From positions 5,971,625 to 6,035,624 of the forward strand of contig JAQNBH010000011.1 in NCBI GenBank assembly GCA_028752905.1: a DNA stretch of 64,000 nucleotides, in the 5' to 3' direction. The stretch is from Cladorhizidae sp. MBARI D1340-BT2. Lineage: Eukaryota; Porifera; Demospongiae; Poecilosclerida; Cladorhizidae. The notes below the pieces were generated by a model, which saw nothing but the letters and a program-made list of their open reading frames with translations, was not told the DNA's origin and did no database searches. Shown piece by piece: positions 47,500 to 58,709 of the stretch. Position 1 is the stretch's first letter. Each line of letters starts with the position of its first letter. The position numbers and the translations under genes were made by a program.

Positions 47500-50400
47500 A
47501 CCTTCACACTTTTATATGATATCACAGTACTTCAAGATAGATAATATCTTGAACATTTTTTCCTTGCTTGAGCCCTTGATGCAGTGTAGCATGCACCATG
47601 ACTGTAATGTCTGCTAGAGCTCTAGCTCTAGAAAAGGCTACATAGATTTGTCCATATGAGAAAACAGGCCGTGGGAGATAAATACCAAGTGTTTGTCCTT
47701 GTGGCTTTTGATGGTCATCGAATACGCCAGTCGTGGGGTGGGAATGGGTGGCACTCTAGAGTGAACGTGGGGTGGAAATGGGTAGCACTCTAGTGAACGT
47801 GGGGTGGGAATGGGTTGCACTCTAGAGTGAACGTGGGGTGGGAATGGGTGGCACTCTAGAGTGAACGTGGGGTGGGAATGGGTGGCACTCTAGAGTGAAC
47901 GTGGGGTGGGAATGGGTGGCACTCTAGAGTGAACGTGGGGTGGGAATGGGTGGCACTCTAGAGTGAATGTTGGGTGGGAATGGGTGGCACTCTAGAGTGA
48001 ACGTGGGGTGGGTGGCACTCTAGAGTGAACGTGGGGTGGGAATGGGTGGCACTCTAGAGTGAACGTGGGGTGGGAATGGGTGGCACTCTAGAGTGAACGT
48101 GGGGTGGGAATGGGTGGCACTCTAGAGTGAACGTGGGGTGGGAATGGGTGGCACTCTAGAGTGAACGTGGGGTGGGAATGGGTGGCACTCTAGAGTGAAC
48201 GTGGGGTGGGAATGGGTGGCACTCTAGAGTGAACGTGGGGTGGGAATGGGTGGCACTCTAGAGTGAACGTGGGGTGGGAATGGGTGGCACTCTAGAGTGA
48301 ACGTGGGGTGGGAATGAGTGGCACTCTAGAGTGAACGTGGGGTGGGAATGGGTGGCACTCTAGAGTGAACGTGGGGTGGGAATGGGTGGCACTCTAGAGT
48401 GAACGTGGGGTCGGAATGGGTGGCACTCTAGAGTGAACGTGGGGTGGGAATGGGTGGCACTCTAGAGTGAACGTGGGGTGGGAATGGGTGGCACTCTAGA
48501 GTGAACGTGGGGTGGGAATGGGTGGCACTCTAGAGTGAACGTGGGGTGGGAATGAGTGGCACTCTAGAGTGAACGTGGGGTGGGAATGGGTGGCACTCTA
48601 GAGTGAATGTTGGGTGGGAATGGGTGGCACTCTAGAGTGAACGTGGGGTGGGTGGCACTCTAGAGTGAACGTGGGGTGGGAATGGGTGGCACTCTAGAGT
48701 GATCGTGGGGTGGGAATGGGTGGCACTCTAGAATGAACGTGGGGTGGGAATGGGTGGCACTCTAGAGTGAACGTGGGGTGGGAATGGGTGGCACTCTAGA
48801 GTGAACGTGGGATGGGAATGGGTGGCACTCTAGAGTGATCGTGGGGTGGGAATGGGTGGCACTCTAGAGTGAACGTGGGGTGGGAATGGGTGGCACTCGA
48901 GAGTGAATGTGGGGTGGGAATGGGTGGCACTCTAGAGTGAACGTGGGGTGGGTGGCACTCTAGAGTGAACGTGGGGTGGGAATGGGTGGCACTCTAGAGT
49001 GAACGTGGGGTGGGAATGGGTGGCACTCTAGAGTGAACGTGGGGTGGGAATGGGTGGCACTCTAGAGTGAACGTGGGGTGGGAATGAGTGGCACTCTAGA
49101 GTGAACGTGGGGTGGGAATGGGTGGCACTCTAGAGTGAACGTGGGGTGGGAATGGGTGGCACTCTAGAGTGAATGTTGGGTGGGAATGGGTGGCACTCTA
49201 GAGTGAACGTGGGGTGGGTGGCACTCTAGAGTGAACGTGGGGTGGGAATGGGTGGCACTCTAGAGTGATCGTGGGGTGGGAATGGGTGGCACTCTAGAAT
49301 GAACGTGGGGTGGGAATGGGTGGCACTCTAGAGTGAACGTGGGGTGGGAATGGGTGGCACTCTAGAGTGAACGTGGGATGGGAATGGGTGGCACTCTAGA
49401 GTGATCGTGGGGTGGGAATGGGTGGCACTCTAGAGTGAACGTGGGGTGGGAATGGGTGGCACTCGAGAGTGAATGTGGGGTGGGAATGGGTGGCACTCTA
49501 GAGTGAACGTGGGGTGGGTGGCACTCTAGAGTGAACGTGGGGTGGGAATGGGTGGCACTCTAGAGTGAACGTGGGGTGGGAATGGGTGGCACTCTAGAGT
49601 GATCGTGGGGTGGGAATGGGTGGCACTCTAGAATGAACGTGGGGTGGGAATGGGTGGCACTCTAGAGTGAACGTGGGGTGGGTGGCACTCTAGAGTGAAC
49701 GTGGGGTGAGAATGGGCAGCACTCTAGAGTGAACGTGGGGTGGGAATGGTGGCACTCTAGAGTGAACGTGGGGTGGGAATGGGTGGCACTCTAGAGTGAA
49801 CGTGGGGTGGGAATGGGTGGCACTCTAGAGTGAACGTGGGGTGGGTGGCACTCTAGAGTGAACGTGGGGTGGGAATGGGTGGCACTCTAGAGTGAACGTG
49901 GGGTGGGAATGGGTGGCACTCTAGAGTGATCGTGGGGTGGGAATGGGTGGCACTCTAGAATGAACGTGGGGTGGGAATGGTGGCACTCTAGAGTGAACGT
50001 GGGGTGGGAATGGGTGGCACTCTAGAGTGAACGTGGGGTGGGAATGGGTGGCACTCTAGAGTGAACGTGGGGTGGCACTCTAGAGTGAACGTGGGGTGGG
50101 AATGGGCAGCACTCTAGAGTGAACGTGGGGTGGGAATGGGTGGCACTCTAGAGTGAACGTGGGGTGGGAATGGGTGGCACTCTAGAGTGAACGTGGGGTG
50201 GGAATGGGTGGCACTCTAGAGTGAACGTGGGGTGGGAATGAGTGGCACTCTAGAGTGAACGTGGGGTGGGAATGGGTGGCACTCTAGAGTGAACGTGGGG
50301 TGGGAATGGGTGGCACTCTAGAGTGAATGTTGGGTGGGAATGGGTGGCACTCTAGAGTGAACGTGGGGTGGGTGGCACTCTAGAGTGAACGTGGGGTGGG

Positions 50401-51880
50401 AATGGGTGGCACTCTAGAGTGATCGTGGGGTGGGAATGGGTGGCACTCTAGAATGAACGTGGGGTGGGAATGGGTGGCACTCTAGAGTGAACGTGGGGTG
50501 GGAATGGGTGGCACTCTAGAGTGAACGTGGGATGGGAATGGGTGGCACTCTAGAGTGATCGTGGGGTGGGAATGGGTGGCACTCTAGAGTGAACGTGGGG
50601 TGGGAATGGGTGGCACTCGAGAGTGAATGTGGGGTGGGAATGGGTGGCACTCTAGAGTGAACGTGGGGTGGGTGGCACTCTAGAGTGAACGTGGGGTGGG
50701 AATGGGTGGCACTCTAGAGTGAACGTGGGGTGGGAATGGGTGGCACTCTAGAGTGATCGTGGGGTGGGAATGGGTGGCACTCTAGAATGAACGTGGGGTG
50801 GGAATGGGTGGCACTCTAGAGTGAACGTGGGGTGGGTGGCACTCTAGAGTGAACGTGGGGTGAGAATGGGCAGCACTCTAGAGTGAACGTGGGGTGGGAA
50901 TGGTGGCACTCTAGAGTGAACGTGGGGTGGGAATGGGTGGCACTCTAGAGTGAACGTGGGGTGGGAATGGGTGGCACTCTAGAGTGAACGTGGGGTGGCA
51001 CTCTAGAGTGAACGTGGGGTGGGAATGGGCAGCACTCTAGAGTGAACGTGGGGTGGGAATGGTGGCACTCTAGAGTGAACGTGGGGTGGGAATGGGTGGC
51101 ACTCTAGAGTGAACATGGGGTGGGAATGGGTGGCACTCTAGAGTGAACGTGGGGTGGGTGGCACTCTAGAGTGAACGTGGTGGTGGGAATGGGTGGCACT
51201 CTAGAGTGAACGTGGGGTGGGAATGGGTGGCACTCTAGAGTGATCGTGGGGTGGGAATGGGTGGCACTCTAGAATGAACGTGGGGTGGGAATGGTGGCAC
51301 TCTAGAGTGAACGTGGGGTGGGAATGGGTGGCACTCTAGAGTGAACGTGGGGTGGGAATGGGTGGCACTCTAGAGTGAACGTGGGGTGGCACTCTAGAGT
51401 GAACGTGGGGTGGGAATGGGCAGCACTCTAGAGTGAACATGGGGTGGGAATGGTGGCACTCTAGAGTGAACGTGGGGTGGGAATGGGTGGCACTCTAGAG
51501 TGAACGTGGGGTGGGAATGGGTGGCACTCTAGAGTGAACGTGGGGTGGGAATGGGTGGCACTCTAGAGTGAACGTGGGGTGGGAATGGGTGGCACTCTAG
51601 AGTGAATGGTAGGACTAGGTGCTAGCTTCTATTTGGGAATGAGAACTACATTTACAGAGTTTGGTCCATGTACATGTATGAGAATGCTGTTGCCATGCAG
51701 TGGCACCACTTTCAGCCTAGTTACACTGCCCAACCCCAGACGCAAAGAGAGATTGCGCAACTGCATCAGATTCAATGTATGAGATGGCATTCCTGATGGT
51801 GTCAGCTAGTGCAAAAACATCCACTGGGTAGTTTTGTCTTTTTTCCTCGCTGTCGCATGTAACCATATCTGCGCTGAGTA
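47500..51880 (-). pseudogene. Helitron helicase C-terminal part, split by a 34-bp array
   Basis: Right part (51850-51610): DVFALADTIRNAISYIESDA, then TRLKVVPLHGNSILIHVHG and NVVLIPK, the block that in Helitrons precedes PFTLRRRQFPVRLAFAMTIN. Left part (47745-47500): LAYSMTIKSHKD / GQTLGIYLPRPVFSYGQIYV and AFSRARALADITVMV, ending in a stop after YLEVL near 47525. This is motif V/VI (YVALSR) of the PIF1-like helicase. The two parts are separated by about 3.9 kb of minisatellite and are in different frames. Confidence 0.83.
47745..51605 (-). repeat. 34-bp minisatellite inside the helicase, about 113 copies
   Basis: Period 34; plus-strand unit ACTCTAGAGTGAACGTGGGG then TGGGAATGGGTGGC. Variants (GAATGTTGGG, GTGGGATGGG, ATCGTGG, units lacking GGAAT) recur at shifts of 566 and about 1154. 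On the minus strand the unit reads HSRVPPIPTPR, the frame and position of the Helitron segment PFTLRRRQFPVR. Confidence 0.97.
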
Positions 51881-52700
51881 TGTCCTCGCCTCACCTGGAA
51901 GCATGTCCTCGCCTCACCTGGAAGCATGTCCTCACCTCACTTGGAAGCATGTACTCACCCACCTGGAAGCATGTCCTCGCCTCACCTGGAAGCATGTCCT
52001 CGCCCACCTGGAAGCCATGTCCTCGCCTCACCTGGAAGCATGTCCTCGCCCACCTGGAAACATGTCCTCGCCTCACTTGGAAGCATGTCCTCGCCCACCT
52101 GGAAACATGTCCTCGCCTCACCTGGAAGCATGTCCTCGCCTCACCTGGAAGCATGATCCTCGCCTCACCTGGAAGCATGTCTCGCCTCACCTGGAAGCAT
52201 GTCCTCGCCTCACCTGGAAGCATGTCCTCACCTCACTTGGAAGCATGTCCTCGCCCACCTGGAAGCATGTCCTCGCCTCACCTGGAAGCATGTCTCGCCT
52301 CACCTGGAAGCATGTCCTCGCCTCACCTGGAAGCATGTCCTCGCCTCACCTGGAAGCATGTCCTCGCCTCACCTGGAAGCATGTCCTCGCCTCACCTGGA
52401 AGCATGTCCTCGCCTCACCTGGAAGTATGTCCTCACCTCACCTGGAAGCATGTCCTCGCCTCACCTGGAAGCATGTCCTCACCTCACCTGGAAGCATGTC
52501 CTCGCCTCACCTGGAAGCATGTCCTCGCCTCACCTGGAAGCATGTCCTCGCCTCACCTGGAAGTATGTCCTCACCTCACCTGGAAGCATGTCCTCGCCTC
52601 ACCTGGAAGCATGTCCTCGCCTCACCTGGAAGCATGTCCTCGCCTCACCTGGAAGCATGTCCTCGCCTCACCTGGATGCCCTCACCTCACCTGGAAGCAT
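51880..52700 (-). repeat. 23-bp minisatellite within the Helitron, about 35 copies
   Basis: Period about 23; unit CTCACCTGGAAGCATGTCCT then CGC, with shortened CCCACCTGG units. It sits between helicase motif III and the VFALADTIRNAI block. Confidence 0.94.
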
Positions 52701-52744
52701 GGCCAAAACTTGTTCATTTAATCTTCATGCAGTTGTTGTTTTCC

Positions 52745-53640
52745 AGTGAGAGGATAGCACAGCTGTGCATGTCTGTTGATAGAATGAGGAACTTGGCAGA
52801 TGGGAGGAATTTCAATAACATTAGGCTTGACTTTGATCAATGTCTGCAGTGAGGGTTCCATTTAGTTTTAGAAGCCACTCTGAAAATTCCTGCTCACCTG
52901 GACGGTTGGTGATGCTCGAGGAGAGGCCAAAGAGGAGATTGTTTAGGCATGTATCGACCACAACTGCTGGTGGGCCACGGGGAATCACAGGAAGCACCTG
53001 CCTGAAATCTATACCACGCAGAAAGACCTTTCCTTCGAATGGAACAAACACAATGTCTCGCAAGCAGAGGTCTAGTGTGCGCAGCGCGTGCGATGGTATC
53101 ATTGAGGTCTCTTCGATGCTAAAGAGAGACTGACTTCGGAGCATGTGTGCATGTGATGGTATCATTGAGGCCTCATCGATGCTAAAGAGAGACTGACTTC
53201 GGAGCATGTGTGCATGCGATGGCATCATTGAGGCCTCATCGATGACTAACTTCGGAGCATGTGTGCATGATTAGAAGTTAGTGCTAAATTACAGCTGGAA
53301 GTTTCCATGGAGGGAACTGGTGGTTTGCACAAGTTCTGTACAGTTCTTCCATTGGCCATCAGAGCTGCAGCAATGCCGGTCCAGGCTGCACATGCAACCT
53401 TGTGGTTGCAGTTCCTGAGCTTCACTGCCAATAGGTTGGTCTTTCCGCAACCACCTGGGACATGCACATGTAGCAACTTGCATGTTGCTGGCTTCCCACC
53501 TCTTCATTCATGAACACTGTGTGCAGTACCATTGTTGGATGTCGAGGTCATCAAAATTTGGTGTTAGCATAATTAGATAAGTTGTCATCGATCTCAAACT
53601 CTCCCGAGGCACAGGAAGCCCAAGTGCAGCACAACTAGAG
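52745..53640 (-). pseudogene. Helitron PIF1-like helicase motifs I-III
   Basis: Walker A region LHVHVPGGCGKTNLLAVKLR followed by CAAWTGIAAALMANGRTVQN (53475-53350); Walker B LFSIDEASMIPSHALRTLDL (about 53210-53080); motif III region GKVFLRGIDFRQVLPVIPRG (about 53030). These correspond to PIF1/RecD-like helicase motifs GGxGKT, DEASM and GGDFRQVLPV of Helitrons. In motif III the second Gly is Ile. The block around SLFSIDEASMIPSHAHMLRS is duplicated in tandem (53120-53270). The frame breaks near 52825: the IEIPPIC reading is in another frame. Confidence 0.82.
53090..53275 (-). repeat. Tandem duplication of the Walker B segment
   Basis: A segment of about 63 bases containing CTTCGGAGCATGTGTGCATG and the codons for the DEASM helicase motif is present in two full copies plus a partial third. 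Confidence 0.88.
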
Positions 53641-54385
53641 GCCCAGGAAGCCCAGGTGCAGCACAGCTAGAGGCCCAGGAAGCCCAGGTGCAGCATAGCT
53701 AGAGGCCCAGGAAGCCCTGGTGCAGCACAACTAGAGGCCCAGGTGCAGCACAACTAGAGGCCCAGGTGCAGCACAACTAGAGGCCCAGGAAGCCCACAGC
53801 TAGAGGCCCAGGAAGCCCAGGTGCAGCACAGCTAGAGGCCCAGGAAGCCCAGGTGCAGCACAACTAGAGGCCCAGGAAGCCCAGGTGCAGCACAACTAGA
53901 GGCCCAGGAAGCCCAGGTGCAGCACAGCTAGAGGCCCAGGAAGCCTAGGTGCAGCACAGCTAGAGGCCCAGGAAGCCCAGGTGCAGCACAACTAGAGCCC
54001 AGGTGCAGCACAACTAGAGGCCCAGGAAGCCCAGGTGCAGCACAGCTAGAGGCCTAGGAAGCGCAAGGTGCAGCACAGCTAGAGCCCCAGGAAGCCCAGG
54101 TGCAGCACAGCTGGAAGCCCAGGAAGCCCAGGTGCAGCACAGCTAGAGGCCCAGTGAGCCCAGGTGCAGCACAACTAGAGGCCCAGGCAGCCCAGGTGCA
54201 GCACAGCTAGAGGCCCGGTGCAGCACAGCTAGAGGCCCAGGAAGCCCAGGTGCAGCACAGCTAGAGGCCCAGGAAGCCCAGGTGCAGCACAACTAGAGGC
54301 CCAGGAAGCCCAGGTGCAGCACAGCTAGAGGCCCAGGAAGCCCAGGTGCAGCACAGCTAGAGGCCCAGGATGCCAAGGTGCAGCA
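53600..54385 (-). repeat. 32-bp minisatellite within the Helitron, about 23 copies
   Basis: Period about 32; unit AGGCCCAGGAAGCCCAGGTG then CAGCACAGCTAG. It lies between the SNPLQLW block and the helicase Walker A block. The first unit on the minus strand overlaps the end of the LQENGSSCAAP reading, so the array seems to have started from coding sequence. Several units are truncated. Confidence 0.93.
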
Positions 54386-54389
54386 CAAC

Positions 54390-55680
54390 TAGAACCATTC
54401 TCCTGCAGAAACAGCTCAACCTCACGCAGAACCTGGTTCTCTGCAACCTCCATACTGTAGTGTTGAGCATAGTCCTCCGTAAGTGCAACCTTGTGGTCAA
54501 TCCATAGTTGCAGTGGATTGGATGGCTGGCAGTCAACACAAATGGTAACATGCATGAACGGCAGTTGTTTTGGTACTGGGGAAGAGTGATGCTTCTGTCA
54601 GAGCTTGATGATACTCGAGTCATGGCAAGGAGGTGCAGTCTGATGCAAGCCTCGCGAAAACTGTTTAGGACTTCCTCGTGACAAGTCCGCAAGTAAGTCA
54701 GTATAGCTGGTGGCACTTGGCCTGTGTAGCAGCACGAGTCTCAGACAGAACTTTTCCTGGTCAGCTGGATAGGCAGAGTACATCCTGCTGATGACTCTGA
54801 TTTCCTTTCTTTCTCAATGTCCATTTTTTCTCCATGTTATTCAATACATAATATTTCAGTGTACACACACTGGTGTGCAGCTGACATCCTCTAGACCACG
54901 CTGTCAAGTGGGTGTTTCTGGTGGTCGCTCCTGCAACTGCCTCTTCACCTTCATGAAAGTACACTCTTTGTTGTCCGGCAAGTGAATTGCCAGTCTGTAA
55001 ATGGAGTGAGAATGTTCATGCATCTTGAACTCAGAGAGGTGCCAGAGAGCTTCGGGTGCCGAGACATATCTGCAATTGGAGAGATACCATCTTTAGTAAT
55101 GGTATCACATGTTACATGTTATTTTACATGTCTGCAATGGAGGCATTGTCATCTCATTATGCACTTCTGGGGGATTTTGTAGGTTGTCTCACCTGCGCCA
55201 TCCACAGCCAATTCCATATTAGCACAATCATGCCTCTTGTAGACACATGTTAAGAGGTATTCGACGCTCTTGATGAATGTGCATGCAAGGTTGATGTGTG
55301 ACTCACACCTCTTCAGGAGTTGGTTATTGCAAGGCACCACAGACCTGTTGTCTGCTGCGGCACTCCTCGTCTGCATGTTCCTCCCGTTGTGCCTCCTCCT
55401 GTATGCTGGATAGCCATTGATATTCTCAAGAGTTTCATTATGAAATTCCTTTGGGTACTATTTGTACATCCCCCCCTTCCCCAATGCACACGGGGTTCGG
55501 GTCGAGCACTCCACATGGACCATGGATCATGCAAGACATGACTAAATTGTAAAGCTCCCCATCTGGGCGTCCATACTTTGCAACAGTCGCCATTGCATCC
55601 CGGTGGTTATCTTGCAATGCTCTTGGCCCCACGCTGAAGGATACCTGGCACTCATGGCTTGGCTGGTTGTTACCTGTTCA
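54390..55680 (-). pseudogene. Helitron Rep-helicase linker region, HUH core deleted
   Basis: Ordered fragments: LQDNHRDAMATVAKYGRPD then at once ELYNLVMSCMIHGPCG and GVLDPNPVCIGEGGDVQ (55620-55450), VEYLLTCVYKRHDCANMEL (about 55270), YVSAPEALWHLSEFKMHEHS (about 55050), VYFHEGEEAVAGATTRNTHL (about 54930), MYSAYPADQEKFCLRLVLLH (about 54750), FREACIRLHLL (about 54660), QPSNPLQLWIDHKVALTEDY (about 54500). All are standard Helitron blocks. Between KYGRPD and ELYNLVM intact Helitrons have roughly 100 residues with the HUH metal-binding motif; here they are absent. Frameshifts separate several blocks, for instance between IHLPDNKE and VYFHEG. Confidence 0.82.
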
Positions 55681-55869
55681 AGTGAGCCCTAGGACTTGCA
55701 CTGTAAATCTGTAATGTATATATATTTATTGCAATCTATATTCTACCAACCCCGAGTATAAATCAACTCTCAGTTGGGTCTGGTTCCATATACTGCAACC
55801 GGCAGTCTTCCATCTTGACGTGTGCATCTATGTACAACACACCTGTGGAAAAGCTTGCCGGAACTACGT

Positions 55870-56780
55870 AGGGAACCGAATTAATTTCTGTCAGCCAGTC
55901 GGTAGCTGTAGAAGAACTCCTGCATTGTCAGTCGGTTTCTAGTGGCTGTCGGCCTTTTCTGAAACGTGGACCATACCATTATGCCAGCCTGGGTCTCCAT
56001 GGGGAAAGAGAATAGGGTAGGTCGTGGGGTCAAGATGGCAAGACAGATAGGATATCTATCGTGGTGGCCTATTTCTAGGATAGATGACAATCCTTGCTCA
56101 CAGGAGGAGCTCTATCATCATCAACGAACATAGCTGCACCTCAATGTAACTTGGCTCAGTAATCTCCTGCAGTCAGGACATCGTTGAAGTACAAAGGCAG
56201 CTGATAAGCTTCACTGCTCAAGGAGTTCGCACGTATTTGCTCTTCAGGTTCAACAGCATTCATGTGCTTGAGCATGTCAGCATAAGAGCACATACTCCAT
56301 CCCTTCATGGATGCATTCTCCATTGTCAGGTGAACTCATTCTTGTGGTCACTGCTTGATCTCCCTCAATGATGTAGACTTGGTCATACTGCCTATCTTGC
56401 CTGGTGATGAGTGCAGAGTGTTGGTGTAGTTGGTAGGTCACTGCATGATCTCCCTCAATGATGTAGACTTGGCCATACTGCCTGTCCTGCTCTGGTGATG
56501 AGTGCAGAGTGTTGGTGTAGTGGTAGGTCACTGCTTGATCTCCCTCAATGATACAGACTTGGCCATACTGCCTGCTTGCTCTGGTGGAGTGGGTGCAGAG
56601 TGTTGGTGTAGTGGTAAGTCTGGCCATGAATCTTAAAGCAGTACTTTGGAATGTTTTCCTGGAAATTCTTTGCTCTGCTATGTGTTCCCACAAAAAGTCT
56701 TTCAGCCCCTCAGGGTGTGCTGCGAGATAGGGGAGAGAGACCTTGCCATAGTGGCAGCAGTTTAGAGTTCCATCCAGAGA
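55870..56780 (-). pseudogene. Helitron-like N domain fragments (CCHYGKV, KIHGQTYH, NRLTMQEFF)
   Basis: In order on the minus strand: LNCCHYGKVSLPYLAAHPEG (about 56745), FQENIPKYCFKIHGQTYHYT (about 56640), then YGQVYIIEGDQAVT repeated three times (56590-56350), and NRLTMQEFFYSYRLADRN (about 55930). These match conserved blocks of the Helitron N-terminal domain (CC..GKV.LP, F..NIR.YN, F.I.GQ.YH, QLYI.D.., LT.REFYAYR). The blocks lie in different frames with stops between them. Confidence 0.75.
56340..56610 (-). repeat. Three-copy repeat of about 85 bp inside the Helitron
   Basis: The segment with CACTGCTTGATCTCCCTCAA and TTGGCCATACTGCC occurs three times at a spacing of about 84-88 bases, duplicating the YGQVYIIEGD block and part of the KIHGQTYH block. 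Confidence 0.88.
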
Positions 56781-56782
56781 TC

Positions 56783-58498
56783 TCAGGGCTTGGCAGGGTG
56801 GCCATTAAGTAGACATTGGGCCAGGTTGAGGTTGCCGCTCTTCTCTCTCATTTCTCTCCTCCTACTAGTATTGGCTGCTCTCTCCTCATCCTGTGCACTC
56901 TCTGGCAGTGCAGCCCTCAGTTCTCTCCTCCTACTAGTATTGGCTGCTCTCTCCTCATCCTGTGCACTCTCTGGCAGTGCAGCCCTCAGTTCTCTCCTCC
57001 TACTAGTATTGGCTGCTCTCTCCTCATCCTGTGCACTCTCTGGCATTGCAGCCCTCAGTTCTCTCCTCCTACTAGTATTGGCTGCTCTCTCCTCATCCTG
57101 TGCACTCTCTGGCAGTGCAGCCCTCAGTTCTCTGCTCCTACTAGTATTGGCTGCTCTCTCCTCATCCTGTGCACTCTCTGGCAGTGCAGCCCTCAGTTCT
57201 CTCCTCCTACTAGTATTGGCTGCTCTCTCCTCATCCTGTGCACTCTCTGGCAGTGCAGCCCTCAGTTCTCTCCTCCTACTAGTATTGGCTGCTCTCTCCT
57301 CATCCTGTGCACTCTCTGGCAGTGCAGCCCTCAGTTCTCTCCTCCTACTAGTATTGGCTGCTCTCTCCTCATTCCATGCACTCTCTGGCAGTGCAGCCCT
57401 CAGTTCTCTCCTCCTACTAGTATTGGCTGCTCTCTCCTCATCCTGTGCACTCTCTGGCAGTGCAGCCCTCAGTTCTCTCCTCCTACTGGTATTGGCTGCT
57501 CTCTCCTCATCCTGTGCACTCTCTGGCAGTGCAGCCCTCAGTTCTCTCCTCCTACTAGTATTGGCTGCTCTCTCCTCATTCCATGCACTCTCTGGCAGTG
57601 CAGCCCTCAGTTCTCTCCTCCTACTAGTATTGGCTGCTCTCTCCTCATCCTGTGCACTCTCTGGCAGTGCAGCCCTCAGTTCTCTCCTCCTACTAGTATT
57701 GGCAACTCTCTCTTCATCCTGTGCACTCTCTGGCAGTGCAGCCCTCAGTTCTCTCCTCCTACTAGTATTGACTGCTCTCTCCTCATCCCTTGCACTCTCT
57801 GGCAGTGCAGCCCTCAGTTCTCTCCTCCTACTAGTATTGGCTGCTCTCTCCTCATTCCATGCACTTTCTGGCAGTGCAGCCCTCAGTTCTCTCCTCCTAC
57901 TAGTATTGGCTGCTCTCTCCTCATCCTGTGCACTATCTGGCAGTGAAGCCCTCAGTTCTCTCCTCCTACTAGTATTGGCTGCTCTCTCCTCATCCTGTGC
58001 ACTCTCTGGCAGTGCAGCCCTCAGTTCTCTCCTACTAGTATTGGCTACTCTCTCCTCATCCTGTGCACTCTCTGGCAGTGCAGCCCTCAGTTCTCTCCTC
58101 CTACTAGTATTGGCTGCTCTCTCCTCATCCTGTGCACTCTCTGGCAGTGCAGCCCTCAGTTCTCTCCTACTAGTATTGGCTACTCTCTCCTCATCCTGTG
58201 CACTCTCTGGCAGTGCAGCCCTCAGTTCTCTCCTACTAGTATTGGCTACTCTCTCCTCATCTTGTGCACTCTCTGGCAGTGCAGCCCTCAGTTCTCTCCT
58301 CCTACTAGTATTGGCTGCTCTCTCCTCATTCCATGCACTTTCTGGCAGTGCAGCCCTCAGTTCTCTCCTCCTACTGGTATTGGGTGCTCTCTCCTCATCC
58401 CATCTCTGGTAAATGCTCTCTGTGTCCCTGTTAGTGTCACTTATTTGTATTCTCCACTTCTCTGTTAGCATTTCTCGTAGCTTCTCGTGTAATTTCAC
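56783..58498 (-). pseudogene. Helitron N-terminal region with 23-residue tandem repeat
   Basis: A 571-codon open frame starting MKLHEKLREMLTEKWRIQ, followed by about 21-22 copies of a 23-residue unit (DEERAANTSRRRELRAALPE plus three), ending NLNLAQCLLNGHPAKP. Helitron proteins of animals commonly start with an Arg/Glu-rich repeat of RRRE..R and ETPE-like units before the first conserved block. The position directly before the CCHYGKV block fits. The array keeps the frame throughout. It could be a real coding array or simple expansion in dead DNA. Confidence 0.65.
56850..58420 (-). repeat. 69-bp minisatellite, array A, about 22 copies
   Basis: Period 69 (a few units 66); plus-strand unit contains CAGCCCTCAGTTCTCTCCTC, CTACTAGTATTGGCTGCTCT and CTCCTCATCCTGTGCACTCT. 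It codes on the minus strand for the 23-residue unit described for the Helitron N-terminus. Confidence 0.96.
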
Positions 58499-58709
58499 TT
58501 GCTGCCTTTCTCGTTCTCCGTCTCCCTGCTGCAGATCTCCTGGTTTCTGTTACCTGTTTAGTTCTTCTTCTTGGCTGTGCAGCTCGAGGTGTGACCATTC
58601 TTTCTCCAGGATTTGATAGTCAAGGACAAAGGAATAATAATTTTTAGATTTGCGATGCATACAACTGGACACACAACAGTCGGCCGGAGAAGGCGTATTA
58701 TTATATAGA

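Larger units (their letters stand above)
47276..58709 (-). mobile_element. Degenerate Helitron, copy A
   Basis: A minus-strand rolling-circle transposon remnant. The putative 5' end reads TCTATATAATAATACGCC from base 58709; the putative 3' end is TTTTCTAG followed by T, at 47276. Helitrons begin with TC and end with CTRR. A perfect 7-bp stem (ACCTAAT / ATTAGGT) lies about 65 bases inside the 3' end, further in than usual. Protein fragments in correct order (N-terminal region, post-Rep block, PIF1-like helicase) span 58.5-47.5 kb. It is non-functional: frames are broken, the HUH Rep core is missing, and several minisatellites interrupt it. Ends are inferred, the protein identity is firm. Confidence 0.8.

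Noticed and set aside
47309..47617. 102-codon plus-strand open frame
   Set aside because: It is antisense to the helicase C-terminus and 3' region of the Helitron, with no independent motif.
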